Positions 13,549-26,293 of a stretch of DNA of 64,000 nt are shown in pieces. Under the pieces are notes generated by a model that worked only from the letters and a program-made list of their open reading frames with translations, was not told where the DNA came from and did no database searches. Both the position numbers and the translations under genes were made by a program. The number at the start of each line of letters is the position of its first letter. Position 1 is the first letter of the stretch. The DNA comes from Prostheceraeus crozeri. Taxonomy: Eukaryota; Platyhelminthes; Polycladida; Euryleptidae. The stretch covers positions 115,293-179,292 of the forward strand of contig CAJQUW010008641.1 in NCBI GenBank assembly GCA_907163375.1. The letters run 5' to 3'.

Positions 13549-13726
13549 ACTGACAATAAGTGTTTGTTTTATTCAATTGCATAATTGTTCAGCTGAGAGG
13601 AGAGTGTAAACAATTCTTGTTTGTGTAATCCAACGTTCTATATTTTACGATCTTTTTATTTGAATAGATTCACATGTGTCAGTTTTTATTTGAAATGCAA
13701 GTGTACGGTTACTTATGAAATGACCT

Positions 13727-16168
13727 GTGTATGTAAAGACACGTTACCTTGGGACACGATTTGAGCATGTTGTATTTTGCTAAATATCATCAGACTTTTA
13801 ATATGAATTGAATAGCAATACTTTCAAAGGGACAAATGTAGCAGTTTTCATCAATGTATAATTTCAATTAAGGATTTATAGCCTATTTGAAAACAAGGTA
13901 TTAGACACGGTCTTTGAAACCGCGTTTATGAAAATTAATTTTTTGCTCTGCTGCAAATATTGGCGTCAAGCTTTGTTTTCAAGATTGTTTTTCACAATTC
14001 GTTTTAAGTGATAGTCTGAAGCTATTTCATGTATGAAGAAGGTCGGAGGATTGTTCAATTAGTGTCACTCGCCGATATCAGGATTTCAATTTTGATTCAA
14101 GATTCAAAAACATCGGAGACAATGGAGATGAACACAGAAAGTGATGAAACCCGAACCAGAGAAATGCGAATCCAAAATTGAAAGAATTTTTAGGTGGAAT
14201 TTGGATGAAGTAACACAGGGAAGTATAATTAATAAGAAGCTATGCAATGAACCATATTATCTTGCGGAAATAGGGGAAGCGTAAGCTAACACGGCAAATA
14301 CACTGGCGAAATAGGAAAATTGCAGGTAGTCATCAAGATCGAACTTCGGAAGTCAGGCTGAACAATATTTTGGAATGATCTTCGCTTCAGATTTTACTTA
14401 ATAGTATTCCCAAAATTCATTAGCAGAAACAGCATTTTCTAACAAGCTCTTTGTCTTTAACGGCGTCCAGGGAAAATAGAAATTCTATTGAACAAAGTGC
14501 AGATGCTCAACCTTTCTGTTTCACTTGAAACTCGCATAGTTCAGTGCAAACTTCTCACTACAATTTTTCAAAGTTGCCACTCTATTGCATGCCAAAAACA
14601 AACTTAAAAGTTTGTATTCCAAGCATTTGACAAATTCCTCATTTTCACACTGTCTGCGCTACAGACCTGGGTCAGATCCCAAATTATGAGCGCTCATTGC
14701 AATTCACACTTATCTTCGACACACAATTGACAAAATTTTGAATGCGATGGTTTTCCATATAGTAGTGATTTAATTGTGTGGTAACTCCCATACAAAAAAG
14801 TTCATCATCTAAAAAATATATATTTTCTGTCCTTAAATGCTTTTCATAACATCAAAAACACTAAATCTACCCTCGACGTTGGAGAGCTGCGATTTGATCT
14901 ACATCAATTTGAAATGTTTCACTACTGGTGATACCTACATGTACTTATCAGCATATCAGCATTGTTATAAGGGAGATAGATAGGAGGAGAACTATTATCT
15001 AATTAAATCCATGATATGTCGAAGTTTCGTCAATATTAGGGCAGCAGTATGATGTTAAGGAAAGGCTAATGCTTCTATATTGTTTACAGTTGTCGTAAAA
15101 ATTTGCTATGCTTCTCGAAAACCACTCAGATATGCATATGGTGCAGAAAAATGAAAATAGGTGTTGAGATTTCTTTGCTGATGTTATTGAATAGTTTTCT
15201 TGTTTACGTTTGATTTTACGTTTCTGTAAGATAGAAGAATTATAATAAGACAGTTTCAGTTCATGCATGTCTAATGCAAAGTCATAGTGTAAATTGATAA
15301 TGCGAAATATTGACTATCGGAGTCTTTCGACTATTATTAGGGAATCGTATGCAAACACATGCGCGAGCACACTACTCTGGGCTTTGGCATTTCTCTGTGA
15401 TAGGAAACTATGTGATGAGCTATGGATAGATAGGAAGCTATGAGCTTTCAGCGATGGAATGTATATTGAGATGGGGGTCATGTCACTCTGCAGGGATTTC
15501 CACCTCAAGAAACAACGACTACAGAATACTACTTTCTGATTGGCTATTCTATTAGCAACGCATCTTTGTGCACTATCGTCTCAAAGGTGTCAATTGTGAC
15601 ACTTTTATTAGCCGCATCGTTGATATCATGTTAGATCTAGTTCCTCGCGCTCAACTTGCAAAACTAATTCGTCTCCGCCGTTTGACAAAATGTTCAACAA
15701 GAACCTGTGGACTCCGTTGTCGGATTAAGATGGCACACGACGTCGAAAATACCACATTAATAAACAGATTTTATTTTTGGGTGAAACTTATTTCATGAAA
15801 GTGATTTCATAGATTATATTTTTTTCGAAAACGATGTATGCTTTTGACCTACATTTAATTAGAAAAATGTCCCTGATAAAGGAGTTGGTTTTAGAGTTTC
15901 CACTCTATCAAATCCGTACTTTATGTGCTTTTCTGTCCTCTGGCGTCATAAACAATCTTCCGAAAACATGTTGATGAGGTTTCCAAATACACCGTGTCTT
16001 CCATACATCAAGTGCAGGCCTATTCCACATCCTCTTTCAACTTCACTAATTTAGACGAAGTCATACTTGAAGGTTCATGCACATTTTCCAGTGTTTGATT
16101 TTACATCTAATACTATTTTGTTGTCACTTGTAGAAGATGAAGTCACAATTATTCAAACTTATTTTTAG
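13727..16168. other. Intergenic; possible promoter side of DYNLRB
   Basis: No gene is recognised here. Near 15540-15560 a CCAAT-type GATTGGCT is followed by TTAGCAACG, which resembles half of an RFX X-box. That would suit a ciliary or dynein gene downstream. A short ATG at about 15729 opens MAHDVENT, loosely like the DYNLRB start, but it has no good splice donor. The true first exon was not identified. Confidence 0.3.
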
Positions 16169-16244
16169 GCTGATGTAGAAGAAACTTTCAAGAGAATTCA
16201 GTCTCACAAAGGCGTGACGGGAGTTATCATCTTTAATCATGAAG
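16169..16244 (+). CDS. DYNLRB: DYNLRB exon 2
   Basis: The exon is preceded by the acceptor TTATTTTTAG and followed by the donor GTAAGA. It encodes [16 protein letters not shown] onward to HEG and ends one base into a glycine codon. Confidence 0.92.
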
Positions 16245-19200
16245 GTAAGAATGTATTACTGTAATTATAGTATCTGATTTTATAATTTGTTTTTATTTTT
16301 ACTTGCTATTTGATATTTCTTAAATTACTTTTCATTCATGAGCTCCATTGTTAATAATTTTTTTTACCGTAAAAATTCTGTGGACAAAGTTATAACACTT
16401 CCTCACAGTTTATCTTGTATTAATAGTTGGGAGATTGGGTCATATTTTTGATTTCAAATATTTCAAATTCTTATGTCAACCGGACAGTTTATTCGTGCGT
16501 TCATAACATTATTTTTTACTCGATGCGGAAAGCGCCTGTCTGTTTCATTGCACTCCATCAATGTGTGTGTGTGTACATTGGAGAAATCGTGATCAATTCG
16601 TCGATTATCAAGATTGGACCAAATGGAGATTCGGAACTTACTGACTCAAATTTATGGCGGTGGCATCCAATGGGTTAGCATTAGTAAACACCTGGACATG
16701 GGAGTTTTTTTTTCACCGGCAAGACTATGCAGCCTGTCATTAACTGCCTCTAAATGCTTGTCAACTGCTCTTTAGATTCCGGCCGATTTCGTTATGGTCG
16801 CATGAATACAGATATTCTCGCACCCATGTTGGGTATGGGCAATCGGTGACCCATGAATGGTAAATTTGCTCGCGTCCTTTCAAAGAGGCTCGCTAGATAT
16901 TAACTTAATGGCGACTTTATTCAATCACTTCAAGTCGCCCGAGAGTGATACTGGAAAATGGCTCTACCAAATGTAGCCCATACAGCCAGTTCGGTTGCTC
17001 ATGCCTGTCTTGACAACATCGCACGGCAATTTGTCATATCGCACATTGGCGTCAATCAATTTTTTTTAATCATATGGCGACTTGTACTTGCTTATGCGAA
17101 ATCTAGGCGAAACTTTAGTTGCTGTTTAATACTAACATTTTTACTGTTAGTAATTAACTGATTCAAAAAATTCTTGCTTTAACATCTTCAGATGGACCGC
17201 TGTTAGCGAGAAATGATTGCAGCTACGTAAGCAGTATTCATAAGTCTGATTAGCAATGTAAAAAAGAAACCCGAAATGTTCCTTTTCCAAAAATGGACGA
17301 GATAGAGAGAATTCAACGTATGAATCTAGCGCAAACACGTGTCAAAGGCATGAAAAGAAACCGCAAAGAAGCACAGCACCATTTTGTAAAATATTTCGTG
17401 GACATCACTGTCATAGCTAAGAGATTGGCACTAGTTGAAATTTGACGCCGAACCATCAGACACAAACTAGTAAGTTGCTTAATACAATCAAAACAAAGAA
17501 ATCCACAGAAGAATTTTAGCGCTGCCATCCATGTTTATGACACCCATCTACTTTGACTATAATTATGCTGACAGGTCCAAGAAATCTGATATTGACCTGC
17601 CTTTTATCTTGAAATATGCGCCAGTAGTATAGCGGATGATTGTGATGTTGCTTCACTTTACTCACGCAGAAAACTATCATTGCTTTAATAGTTTGTTGCG
17701 TCGAAATTTATGTCTTGGGGCTTCATTCCCCTTTCAGTGGCTGGCATGTGTGTGAAAGCTGTCGCGAGTATTGCTATTTGCTATTCGTTATTCTGCCAGC
17801 TATGATATTCCTGATAGCCTGGACTTGTTTTAGTAACCATAGTCAATCTTAATCTTCCTGTTATTGGGCAATCAATGCGCATGAACAAGCAGAGCTCAAC
17901 GGAAAAATCCTCAAGTCAGTGCAGGGATATGCACGAATATACTTCTGCATAATATTCGTATTGACAGTTCCAAACGTGACTTGACATAATTCATAGACGA
18001 CATTTTTTCATTTTTACTCCTCATAGTCATAAAAAAATATGCAAAATTCACTTGCTAATATTTTGACATTTAATGAATAAAGGTAACTTAACAAACTTTC
18101 AATGAATCATCTTAAAAGAAATGTACTGCTTTTCGTGGTTCAATAAGTCGATCTTGTTGATCTCTAATTATCATTTACCTCAGCTGTTACATTTCATTTG
18201 AAAGTAGAAGTCAATATTGTTTTTTTTATTTTTGCTTCTTCTTTATATCGGTTACAGATCCTGTGATACCTGTGTATAGGAAAGAAAATGTTGTATCCCG
18301 TTGACTTATACTCGCTGTTGAATGTTTTTATATACCGACCTGGAAAAGCTTCAGTCAATTTGTTACGTTGATACTCAAAAGTGTTTTCTGAAATTCCTGA
18401 AGTTGCATTCTGTCAGTAACTGGCATAGATATCATGAAAATGTAATGGAATCTCATCATGTTTCAGGTGTCGCTATCAAAAGCACTGTGGATAACGCTAC
18501 GACTACAAATTATTGCTCATTGATACATTCTCTCACGAAAAAGGCGAAGAGTGCCGTTCGTGACCTTGAGCCTAACAATGAGCTGACGTTTTTGAGAATT
18601 AGATCTAAAAAGAACGAAATCATGGTTGTCCCTGGTAAGTGTTTTATCTATGAATGTCTGCTGGAATCTACATGAATGTTATTGAAAATATGATCGAAAA
18701 AATTAGTCTTCTGACTACATAAGCCTTTACTTCTAAATACAGTCTTAGGTTTGGAAACGATAGTTTATTGTGCTAGCATGTGAGGGCAGAAAAATCGCTA
18801 CCTGATATGGCTTTGAAATTTAATTAAAGGAAGTGACTAAAACTATGTACTACCAGCAGAAGCAAGCATTTCACGACACTGTAAATTTCGAGACCGCAAA
18901 TGGGAGTGACTTTTCCATCCTCACCTCATACATTTATGCATCCTCCGTGAAAGGCAGTCTACTATATTGCACTATTGAATTTGACACCGCAAGTCTCCTT
19001 GCAGCAAGGAGTCGATAAGTGTGATTTGCATGCTGTCACATGAGATGACGTCATGAGTAGATCATTAGAATGACTTGTCTTCTTGCTGCAATTCTCTTAG
19101 CGTCAAGTGCTTAATTTTCATTTGTAAGATGATGAAAAAAAACAGCATCTACTATTAAGGGTTTCACCAGAATTTCTTCTCCAATGTGTTCGAGAAATAA

Positions 19201-22200
19201 TCTTATCCCTTCAAAGTATTGTCTTCTTTATCTTTAAAATGGTTGATTCATTGATTCTAATGAGGAGACAACTAGTAAACCGTAAACTTTTATTCTATGA
19301 CAAAATGCATCAAGTAAGTTCAATTCACTCATAACTAGTACAATTTCGGGACAAACTTTGTTTTTTGCAATGTTGTAGTGATCATCTGCTGATACTGAAG
19401 CTAGGACTGGACGTGTCACTTTCTTCTTCCTTCCCGTGGCCAGGAGAGAGCAGATCGAAGCGTCGGAACTTTTGGTTTAATTTCCTTGTCTTTTATTTGC
19501 TGAATAGAACCTGGGAGAGAAATCTATAATTTTCATAAACAATAACACATCTGACGAATTAGCATAACCTATATTCTGACAGATTGCCTAAACCCAGCTC
19601 GGCCTATATCCAGCACCGAACCACAGTTGTCTAATCTTTCATTTCATTAGGGCTGCTTTCACTTGTGTGTCTGTGACGAGGCCACTGTATGAATATCGCA
19701 TAACTGATGTGAGTCAAATGAGAGTTGGTGGGTGAATAACATCGCAAATATATTTAAATTCACAATATTCATGTTCATTTAAAAGTATTGAATAGCCACG
19801 TGGCTAGAAAGGCCACATAGAAAATGTATATTTGCTAATGCAAATGCACATGTCAAAGCGTGCAGATTAGTAATTAACGTTTACAAATAAAAATATGGAA
19901 AGGAATCGATGTAAACGACAAAGCAAAATGATTCACCATTAATAAATCGATGCCTGAATTACTCAATCTGTAATATTTGCAATAAATATTTATTCTTCCT
20001 GCATTAGACTATTCTAATAGAATGTTCTGATTCATGCAGATACCTTGTGCAATGATAGCATGACCTTGAGCTCTTAGGCAGACTTAACTTGAGGTAAGCT
20101 ATAGCCACCCGGTAAATATTTGTATTCGACTTTACTTTTTAGAATAGAGTTTCATCAAAATTGCAATTGACATAGTGCAAGGGCAATGTAGTGTATGTGA
20201 CTTAAATCTGATGAAAATCGCGAATGAATCGCCATAAAATGTGATACTTTGTGTGAGATTGATATGCGATGTGACCCTGAAGTATAAAGTATACAGCCAA
20301 GAGATAGCAAGTAGACTGAAACTGATTTACCTGGATGAGAATCTGAGACAAAAGAGGCTGAGGTGGTACGGACCTGTCATGCGTAGAGAGGAGGACGAGG
20401 AGGTGAAGATAGTGATGACAACCGCAATCGCAGGAAGTTCCAGGAGAGGCCGACCAGCAAAGAAGTGGATAAGTGTGATCGAAGAGGATATGAAGACGAG
20501 AAATGTTACCAAGGAATCGGCTACAAACAGAGATGAATGGAGAAAAAAATCAGTGAAAGGACTGGCTGTCCTCCGCTAGCGGGGAACTTATATCAGTAAG
20601 GATTAAGTAATGACTTATATCTTAATGATTTATTGAACCGGATTGATTGACTACATTATGTGAGTTTATTGTTATTGAAATGTAGGAACATAAATTTAGA
20701 TGAATTTTCATGAATTAAATTGAATTTAGGAACGGAAATTTTACGTGAATCGAATTTAGTGTTCCTACACTCCTCCTAAATCCTATAGAGTGATACGTCA
20801 TTTTCTGAAATGCATCTAGAGGTCATAATTTCAATTATATCAGTGTTACGAGATTCAACTTTCGACTTGTTAATATTATCCATATTGTGAACATAATGGC
20901 AGCATTTTCTTACGTTATGTGGCAGTATTTTGATTTTTATGAGTGATCGGAGGATTTTATCATACTACTCCAACTTTCGATTGAAGGTACAGTCATACAC
21001 AAGGAATGAAGCAACGATTTATTGATCCTCTTTGGAAATACGCTCATGCGGTAGAGAAGGGAAGAAATAAGTACTGGATCAATCCTTTGAAATCACCCTG
21101 CAAACTAGTTGTGTGCTTCTGTTCATTCCAAAAATAGATAATGCTTCTAGTGTGCTCACTCTTGCAATCATCTGATACTTTAAATACGGAAATTGTACGA
21201 ATATCGAATACCTTGTGATATGGTGAGGAGCGATTTTCATTTTTATTAGTATATTACCTAATTTGAATTGTATCACAAATTAATTTATTTGATTTAAAAT
21301 TGACATGTTTTTATATGTAACAATGATTGCCTGAAATAAGCAATAAAGCACGCTAATTATAAAGATAATTGTATAACTAATTCCTTGGGTGCCTAAGTAC
21401 TATGACTTGTGAAATGTCCATCACTCTCACTATTCTGTCAAATGCAAAATCAAATGGTTACAAATGGTAATAGTAAGAAAGTAATCTTAGTTTCCTGAAA
21501 AACTTTTTAGAAAAATAGGAACTTCGGTGCGGTAAATAAATATATGTGTATTAAATTTCCAATACAGTGCAAATAAAATTCCTCTCTTCCTCTCGGAGGT
21601 ATTAGCAAATCCTCGCTGTAAAATCATAGAAGTGCACAAAGAGACATTTGGAGGTATGTCATGATGAAAAATGAAATGCTGATAGAATAAACTATTATGA
21701 CAACTTAAATGTTCACGAATACGCATACGAAAAGTGTGATTTGTTTCGCCAGTATAAAAATGAAAGCATAAATTGCATGTTAATTTATGCACAATATTCT
21801 TGAGAAAACATTACGTATTTTCTTAGGAAAAATGAAAACTACACATTTCTTTTCTGACTTTTTCAGCTTGAATCTCATTGATGTATGGTATCCACAAATA
21901 GATGTCACTTTGATTTCTGGTTCTGTTGAAATAATTGTTAAAGTTTTTAATTTGATTTCAAACGTTTTCTACAATGTGAGTTGGATACCCATTATTTAAA
22001 AATCTTAATGTCAAAGAAATTAGGCGTTCTACAATTTGTTTGTTAGTCGAACGATTTCTGTGTACCGTACTTACAGTTGCTATTAAGCCGATATTTGAAT
22101 GCATCTTCTGAAACAAATTCTTGCCCCAAAGTCTGTTCTTCACACAATGTTCTGTGTTAAGCTCCGGGCTCCGACCGGATCAGATCATACATGTAAGCAT

Positions 22201-25200
22201 GTGTCGATCCGGTAATCGTGACCCGGAGCCGGTACCCCACGATACGGCGATCCGGCAACTTGTAAGTAGTGAAAGTAGTAAATGCTGTGATAGATTGATG
22301 AACATGTATTCCAAGCGCAAGTTTATCGTCTTATATTACTAATAAACGTCGTCAGAAGAAAAAGCGCAAATTGCAGCCAGTTTAATGTGCAATTTTACAT
22401 CTTTACCAAGGCATCCTTCTTCAAAAAAGTGATAGGGAAGTTTTCGAAATATATCAACCTTTGCTTCAAACCTGTAGCGATAAGCCTATCGCAGAATCTG
22501 GAAATGACATCCCGTAGATAATCTATTGAACGAAGCACAACATATTATAATTTAACCAAGATGAACACCTGTAACGTTGTCTGAATATAAAAACAATTTC
22601 ACTTCATTGATATAAGATATACGACTCAACTTGCCGTGCTCATGGGGAAGCTGATCCTATGACCAATATTATATTCAAAATCCAACAGAGAACTCATAGA
22701 GAGCTCTTGAAATCTATTAATCAGCATGTAGATCTACCGCTTTGACCTTCTTTGAAGGCCGGTCACTTATGTTGGCAAAATATTCAACATTTTGATCACA
22801 ACGTTTGCCGTTGTCGAGTATTCTTGAAGCTTTTCGAGTGTCATTTTAACAAGACAAGGAAAATCACAAAATGCTAGATCAATTTCCGGATAATCGGATC
22901 AGGAGCATGATCGACATGTGATCCAGTTTCGTAACATTGATGCCGGGAAAGCGATCTGGATGATCCTGTGATCCGGTCAGAGGTTTAGTTATGCTTAGAT
23001 CATTTGGCCTCTGCTTTCTCGTTCTGGTTGGATGCACCTCATGGAAGATTTTAGGCGTTACTCGTAATTAGCTTTGAAAGACAAATGTGCAAAATAAAAA
23101 ATTGTACCTGAAGAAAAGGGGACTGTATAAAAATGCTGCGTCTCATCTGCTATGCATTTCGCACTGAAAGCAGAGAGGATTCAAGACTACTTCTGGTCGA
23201 CTCGCTTTTATGTGCGTCGAGGTTCATCTCATCGAAATGTTCTAACTAGAACTATGTGTTTTAAGAATTCATTTATTCAATATGGTAACCAATAATACTG
23301 AGTGTCATCACTACTTTTGCTGCTGTCTTTAGACCTAGTTTTTATGTGACAAAATTGTTCACCACTTCCAAATGCTTGCTTGAAGTGAGAAATAGGGCAC
23401 TGTTTATTTATATCAAGAGAGGAGCGCCTTCTATGTCTTTTTTATTGTCAAGTGTTTAGGGTAATTTATCCAGCAGCTGTCATTCCGTTTCATATCACAT
23501 ATTGACTTGGAAATCGAGTGAATTACATATGCTAATGATTCATCTTTTCAGTTATGTTTTATTGTCTTATTAATAGATAATCATCGAAACATTATAATTT
23601 CCATTGACCTTAGACGTTCACACTCGTCCACTTAACAGTTCGCATTGTCCTCCACTTGTTGACTATTTTCCTCATTTTGTGTCTTCGTCTCACGTGGAGC
23701 CATGCAGTCTATCTTTGCTCTTCAAGAAAATGATTCAAAAGAATGTCAAGTCGCCAAATAAGAAAATTCAGTTGGTTTTTCAGTCTTTATTGAGTCACAT
23801 TTCTGCAAACCCATAAAGCCTGTTGTACTACATGTTGTCATTTCGGGTAGATCTTCTCACCGTCTCTTGTACGGAGAAGACGTGGTGACATTTAAGGCCG
23901 TATCACATTACCTACGTGTTGCGTGTTGAAAGTCATAGATATAGGTCAACAAACTATTCACATCTATGGTGAAATTTCAAGCGCAAAGGGTAGCAGTTAA
24001 ACACGTACATGAACATGTAGCACGATGAGAGGAATGAAATGTCATAGACTATTATGGAATGTGAATGTGCCTGTCAAAACACAGAAGTTGAAAAATTTTC
24101 AACTAGAGACAATCTGATTGGATGTGACAGTTATGACCAGGAAGATCTATGAATACTGTGGTAAAGAATACTTTATCACACAATTCATAGACATCTTTGT
24201 TATGACGTACCAGTACAATAACCTCTTGCATGGTTAGTCTATATGTGCAACGTACATGTTTGCGTTTCACACGACGTTCAAAATGCAACCCGTACATGTA
24301 ACAGGCAGGTGATGTGATACGGCCTTTTAGCTTCTTGCGTGGCTACATGTGCATGTTTGCGTTTCACATGACGTTCGAAGCGCAACACGTAGCACGTTAC
24401 ACTAAGGTGATGTGATGCGGCCTTTAGATGCACGGATGTTAGAGCGTGGATCAAAATTCCTGCTGTCTTTGACATACATGTACTTGCACTTGCAATGTTC
24501 TACTTTTTAGCAAGATGCGGCCTAGGATAAATTTTCTCTTTTCTTTGAAGAGAACTGAATAATCTTAATACAGGCACTGTCGTAAGTATCATCGCATATG
24601 TAAATAGCAGCTTTAACTATGCAAGTATGCTTTCATTCACAACTTAGCAACTGCGGTTGAAGGGTTCTTCTCTTCAATTAGTTATATCTGCACTTGTACA
24701 ATTGAAATTCCTTTGTTGGATGGACAGGACCGATTATTCTTTTGCCACTATATTGTCCAGATTCAGTTATTCACACATTTTGAATATCTATGGTTATAGA
24801 TGCTCGGTTGGTCCTTTGTATGCTATTTCAAAAACATTTCAATACAGCGTACACCGGATAAAACGGAGAGACGTCAGAGAGCATATTCAAATCTCAACGG
24901 TTAAGCGAAAGAGTTTTTAGAGCTACTACTTCGTTTATTTGAGGATTCCTCAATATTTCTAATTCTCAACCCGATGTGACAGTTTATTTTACTTTATTTC
25001 AATTTACAGAGATTGGATTTTCTGTACCTGTTTTGACTTAAAGCTTTAGTGTGAGAAAGGCCCTGCTTTTCCAGCGAACACTGTACCGCGATTTCTGAAT
25101 TTTCTATCAAAGAACATTCCTTCTGAACTCCCTTAATGATGAGTTTTATTCTTGAAAGCAGGGCAAATGTCTAGAAAAAAGTGGGATGTGTCAAACATAC

Positions 25201-25540
25201 GAATTCTTGCATTACTAGCGTTAGTTAGATGCTTTTCGTAGCCAGTTTCAATTTGCTTTCGATACTATTTGATCTCAGGAGGGACGGATAGAGGTAGTCC
25301 CTGATTGCTGTGAACAATGCTCTACTACATTAGTACTTCACTAATATATTCACAGCTTTTTTGGCAAACAATTCCCGATGATTAAATTTTGTCCACTCTC
25401 TATGTACTTATGCTGTATATTATCTGTAACCAGTTAATGTCAACTTCTTATATTCTGTTATTCTTTGCTCCTTCATTTTTTCTCCTTTTTCAGATAAGGA
25501 ATACATCCTTTTGACGATTCAAGAACCCTCCAGTGAATGA
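16169..25540 (+). CDS. DYNLRB: Dynein light chain roadblock-type (DYNLRB), exons 2-4
   Basis: Light chain of cytoplasmic and axonemal dynein. Family members homodimerise and bind the dynein intermediate chain. Three exons are clear: 16169-16244, 18467-18634 and 25494-25540 (stop TGA at 25538). All have consensus AG and GT borders and compatible phases. The three exons encode 96 residues, plus an initiator Met presumably ending exon 1, against 96 residues for human DYNLRB1. Diagnostic runs are [27 protein letters not shown] and [17 protein letters not shown], which match the roadblock/LC7 family closely. Exon 1 was not found. Intron 3 is about 6.9 kb and full of transposon fragments. All visible exons are intact, so the gene is probably active. 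Confidence 0.93.
16245..18466. other. DYNLRB intron 2
   Basis: About 2.2 kb of AT-rich intron with a short TG microsatellite near 16562. No other gene or element was recognised. Confidence 0.6.
18467..18634 (+). CDS. DYNLRB: DYNLRB exon 3
   Basis: The acceptor is TTTCAG and the donor is GTAAGT. It encodes the central roadblock fold, including [19 protein letters not shown], the most conserved stretch of the family. It ends one base into an aspartate codon. Confidence 0.94.
20290..20579 (+). mobile_element. LINE 3' fragment in DYNLRB intron 3
   Basis: The open frame encodes a typical C-terminal tail of a non-LTR retrotransposon polyprotein: [19 protein letters not shown], then [18 protein letters not shown] and NRDEWRKK, ending at a stop at 20577-20579. 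Only the 3' end is present, the usual result of 5'-truncated LINE insertion. No poly(A) tail is obvious. It lies sense to DYNLRB. Confidence 0.8.
21487..22090 (-). mobile_element. Penelope-like element fragment with GIY-YIG endonuclease
   Basis: On the minus strand, the upstream piece contains [17 protein letters not shown], the linker after the Penelope reverse transcriptase. The downstream piece has [19 protein letters not shown] followed by RIREHLS, the core of the GIY-YIG endonuclease (Y-TGET, R, EH). The reverse transcriptase itself is missing. The fragment is broken and antisense to DYNLRB. Confidence 0.72.
22161..22982. mobile_element. MITE-like inverted-repeat element
   Basis: The ends CTCCGACCGGATCA (22169-22182) and TGATCCGGTCAGAG (22969-22982) are inverted repeats with one mismatch, and GATCCGG motifs recur near both. 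At the left end, 22161-22229 folds on itself: GCTCCGGG pairs with CCCGGAGC, and ACCGGATC with GATCCGGT. No coding capacity is seen. Confidence 0.55.
23893..24425. mobile_element. MITE-like element with two staggered right ends
   Basis: The left terminus TAAGGCCGTATCACATTACC (23893) matches inverted copies at 24308-24329 (GGTGATGTGATACGGCC) and again at 24406-24425. The segment before each right end is also repeated (GTTTGCGTTTCACATGACG style), so the right part is a partial tandem duplication of about 97 bp. Confidence 0.6.
25494..25540 (+). CDS. DYNLRB: DYNLRB exon 4 and stop
   Basis: The acceptor is CCTTTTTCAG. The exon completes the aspartate codon and encodes [14 protein letters not shown] before TGA, parallel to the KDYFLIVIQNPTE end of the human protein. 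Confidence 0.9.
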
Positions 25541-25946
25541 AGCGGCCATGTGGATATGAACGGTCTCTAACTTTGTGATACACGCCGTATGTAGGCGTTT
25601 GACATTGCGGTTTAGACTTGAATATTTTGAAATTTCATGATATAAAAACTGCTCTTCCTGTGAATATCCATGTATCATCTCTTCTCTTGTAAATCTGTGG
25701 CATGTCACTCTTGCGTGAAACAGCTTTGAAGGAGGTCTGAAATCTTTCATACATTCTCTACGAATTCAGAAAAAGAATGTAAATGGTGAAATCAAATAGT
25801 TTTACTTGCTTTAATCCTGTTGTTTTATATTTTGAATGTTTAGTTATCATTGCAAATGGAAGTTAAGAGAATCTAAACAAAATAGATGAATATCGTATCT
25901 TATGATCAAATGAGTTACAATTAGCCTGTATTTGTTTTGACTTGAA

Positions 25947-25952
25947 ATAAAT
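25947..25952 (+). terminator. Candidate DYNLRB polyadenylation signal
   Basis: The first AATAAA on the plus strand after the stop codon is about 400 bp downstream. Confidence 0.45.
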
Positions 25953-26272
25953 GTTTCTTTGACATGATCAAATCCAAGCAATCCTAAGCAATCGGAAAGC
26001 TTGTCGTAATTGGTTGCCCTTTTAAGTATTGGAAGAACCGAGAAAATACGAATTTTTTGGCAATAAATTTCAGGAGAGTGTCAGCAACACATCATCAGAC
26101 AATGTCCATCCATCTTTCTTCCCCTTCACCGCTATAAGCTCATTAACGAAAGTTCCAATTGATTTAAAAGATAGTGTGTCAATTTCAGTTACTTCACTCG
26201 TTCATTTTCTTGTATTTTCTCTTATTGATCTGTATATGCTTGTATGATTTTCAATATTTCTGAAAATATACA

Positions 26273-26293
26273 TCATTATTATTATTATTATAA
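26273..26293. repeat. ATT microsatellite
   Basis: A short run of about six ATT units. Confidence 0.8.

Larger units (their letters stand above)
10167..13726 (+). mobile_element. Tc1-like DNA transposon, decayed, with nested hAT-like insertion
   Basis: The ends are inverted repeats of about 25 bp: CAGGTCGTTTCATAAGTAAC at 10167 and its near-complement at 13702-13726. TA dinucleotides lie close outside both ends, as expected for Tc1/mariner elements. The transposase remnant lies at 12508-13548. A separate inverted-repeat element (10269-12391) sits between the left end and the transposase, so the original transposon was only about 1.4 kb, a normal Tc1 size. Confidence 0.85.
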
